Assembly: GCA_028698535.1 (NCBI GenBank)
Contig: JAQVDA010000039.1
Coordinates: 1-6,689 of the forward strand
Source of the DNA: Bacilli bacterium
Lineage (GTDB): Bacteria; Bacillota_I; Bacilli_A; RF39; UBA660
DNA: 6,689 nt
Direction: 5' to 3'
This document shows, in pieces, positions 6,572 through 6,689 of this stretch. How positions within the stretch are numbered: position 1 is the first letter of the stretch; every line of letters begins with the position of its first letter. The position numbers and the translations under genes were made by a program. A model generated the notes under the pieces. The model ran no database searches. It saw nothing but the letters and a program-made list of their open reading frames with translations, and had not been told where the DNA came from.

Positions 6572-6689
6572 AATCCTGTTCTCCCTCTTCTATCTCGGTA
6601 AATATATCTTCTTGTTTTGGTCTTAATTCATCAATTAGAATCATTCGAACATCTTCTAATGATAAGTTATAATTTAATTCGCCATTTAT
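6546..6689 (-). CDS. cdaA: C-terminal end of upstream gene, probably diadenylate cyclase CdaA
   Basis: An open frame enters from the window edge and gives 47 residues before TAG: INGELNYNLSLEDVRMILID, then ELRPKQEDIFTEIEEGEQDY and a short Asn-rich end. The NGEL...NLSLEDVRMIL part resembles the last strand and helix of the CdaA (DAC) domain, which ends in an NGKL-type strand followed by an LREIL-type helix, and the rest is an acidic tail. Position just upstream of cdaR in the same direction with a 26-base overlap supports cdaA. Only about a sixth of the protein is here, without the DGA or RHR catalytic motifs, so the identity rests mostly on synteny. Confidence 0.7.
   Translation of the reverse strand: MNGELNYNLSLEDVRMILIDELRPKQEDIFTEIEEGEQDYEENNKTN

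Noticed and set aside
6363..6626. 87-codon frame with membrane-like stretches on the plus strand
   Set aside because: It is antisense to the cdaR membrane segment and the cdaA end; AT-rich helix codons read backwards also look hydrophobic. No ribosome binding site.

Overview
The window looks like a piece of chromosome from a low-GC, spore-forming member of the Bacilli, probably a deep lineage near the Mollicutes. It is AT-rich. The rRNA leader has the Firmicutes boxA form. The 16S carries U at the E. coli 783 position (AGCAAATAGGA), which I recall as common in Mollicutes and Erysipelotrichia. The proteins read cleanly in the standard code with TGG for Trp. Several products (CotF-family coat proteins, a YdcC-type lipoprotein, a CtpB-like S41 peptidase) belong to endospore formation. 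The lineage is an inference; the full 16S would settle it.

Layout. At 1-820 lies the 5' half of a 16S rRNA gene on the minus strand, cut by the window edge, with a leader, boxA and a strong SigA-type promoter behind it (871-976). Divergent from it, on the plus strand, is a coupled pair of small CotF-family genes (1183-1714) ending in a hairpin terminator. Next come three minus-strand genes, which appear to be separate transcripts: an S41 peptidase (1725-2948), a small membrane-anchored protein with a possible thioredoxin-like domain (3103-3609), and a YdcC-like sporulation lipoprotein (3825-4823). A small DUF378 membrane protein (4935-5141) is divergent from the lipoprotein gene. Its transcript converges on cdaR (5204-6571), and a hairpin that can serve both strands lies between them. 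The last 144 bases encode the C-terminus of the preceding gene, most likely cdaA, which overlaps cdaR by 26 bases.

How they fit together. Two themes are visible. One is sporulation: coat proteins, an envelope lipoprotein and a peptidase related to the enzyme that helps activate SigK in Bacillus. The lipoprotein and peptidase genes are each preceded by a SigE-like promoter with the same 14-base spacer. The other is cyclic-di-AMP synthesis, with cdaA and cdaR coupled as in other Firmicutes. I see no mobile element, CRISPR array, tRNA or defence system. The less ordinary details are a 15-base copy of one arm of a 16S helix inside the rRNA leader, a pilin-like N-terminus on the S41 peptidase, and a long extra N-terminal segment on CdaR.
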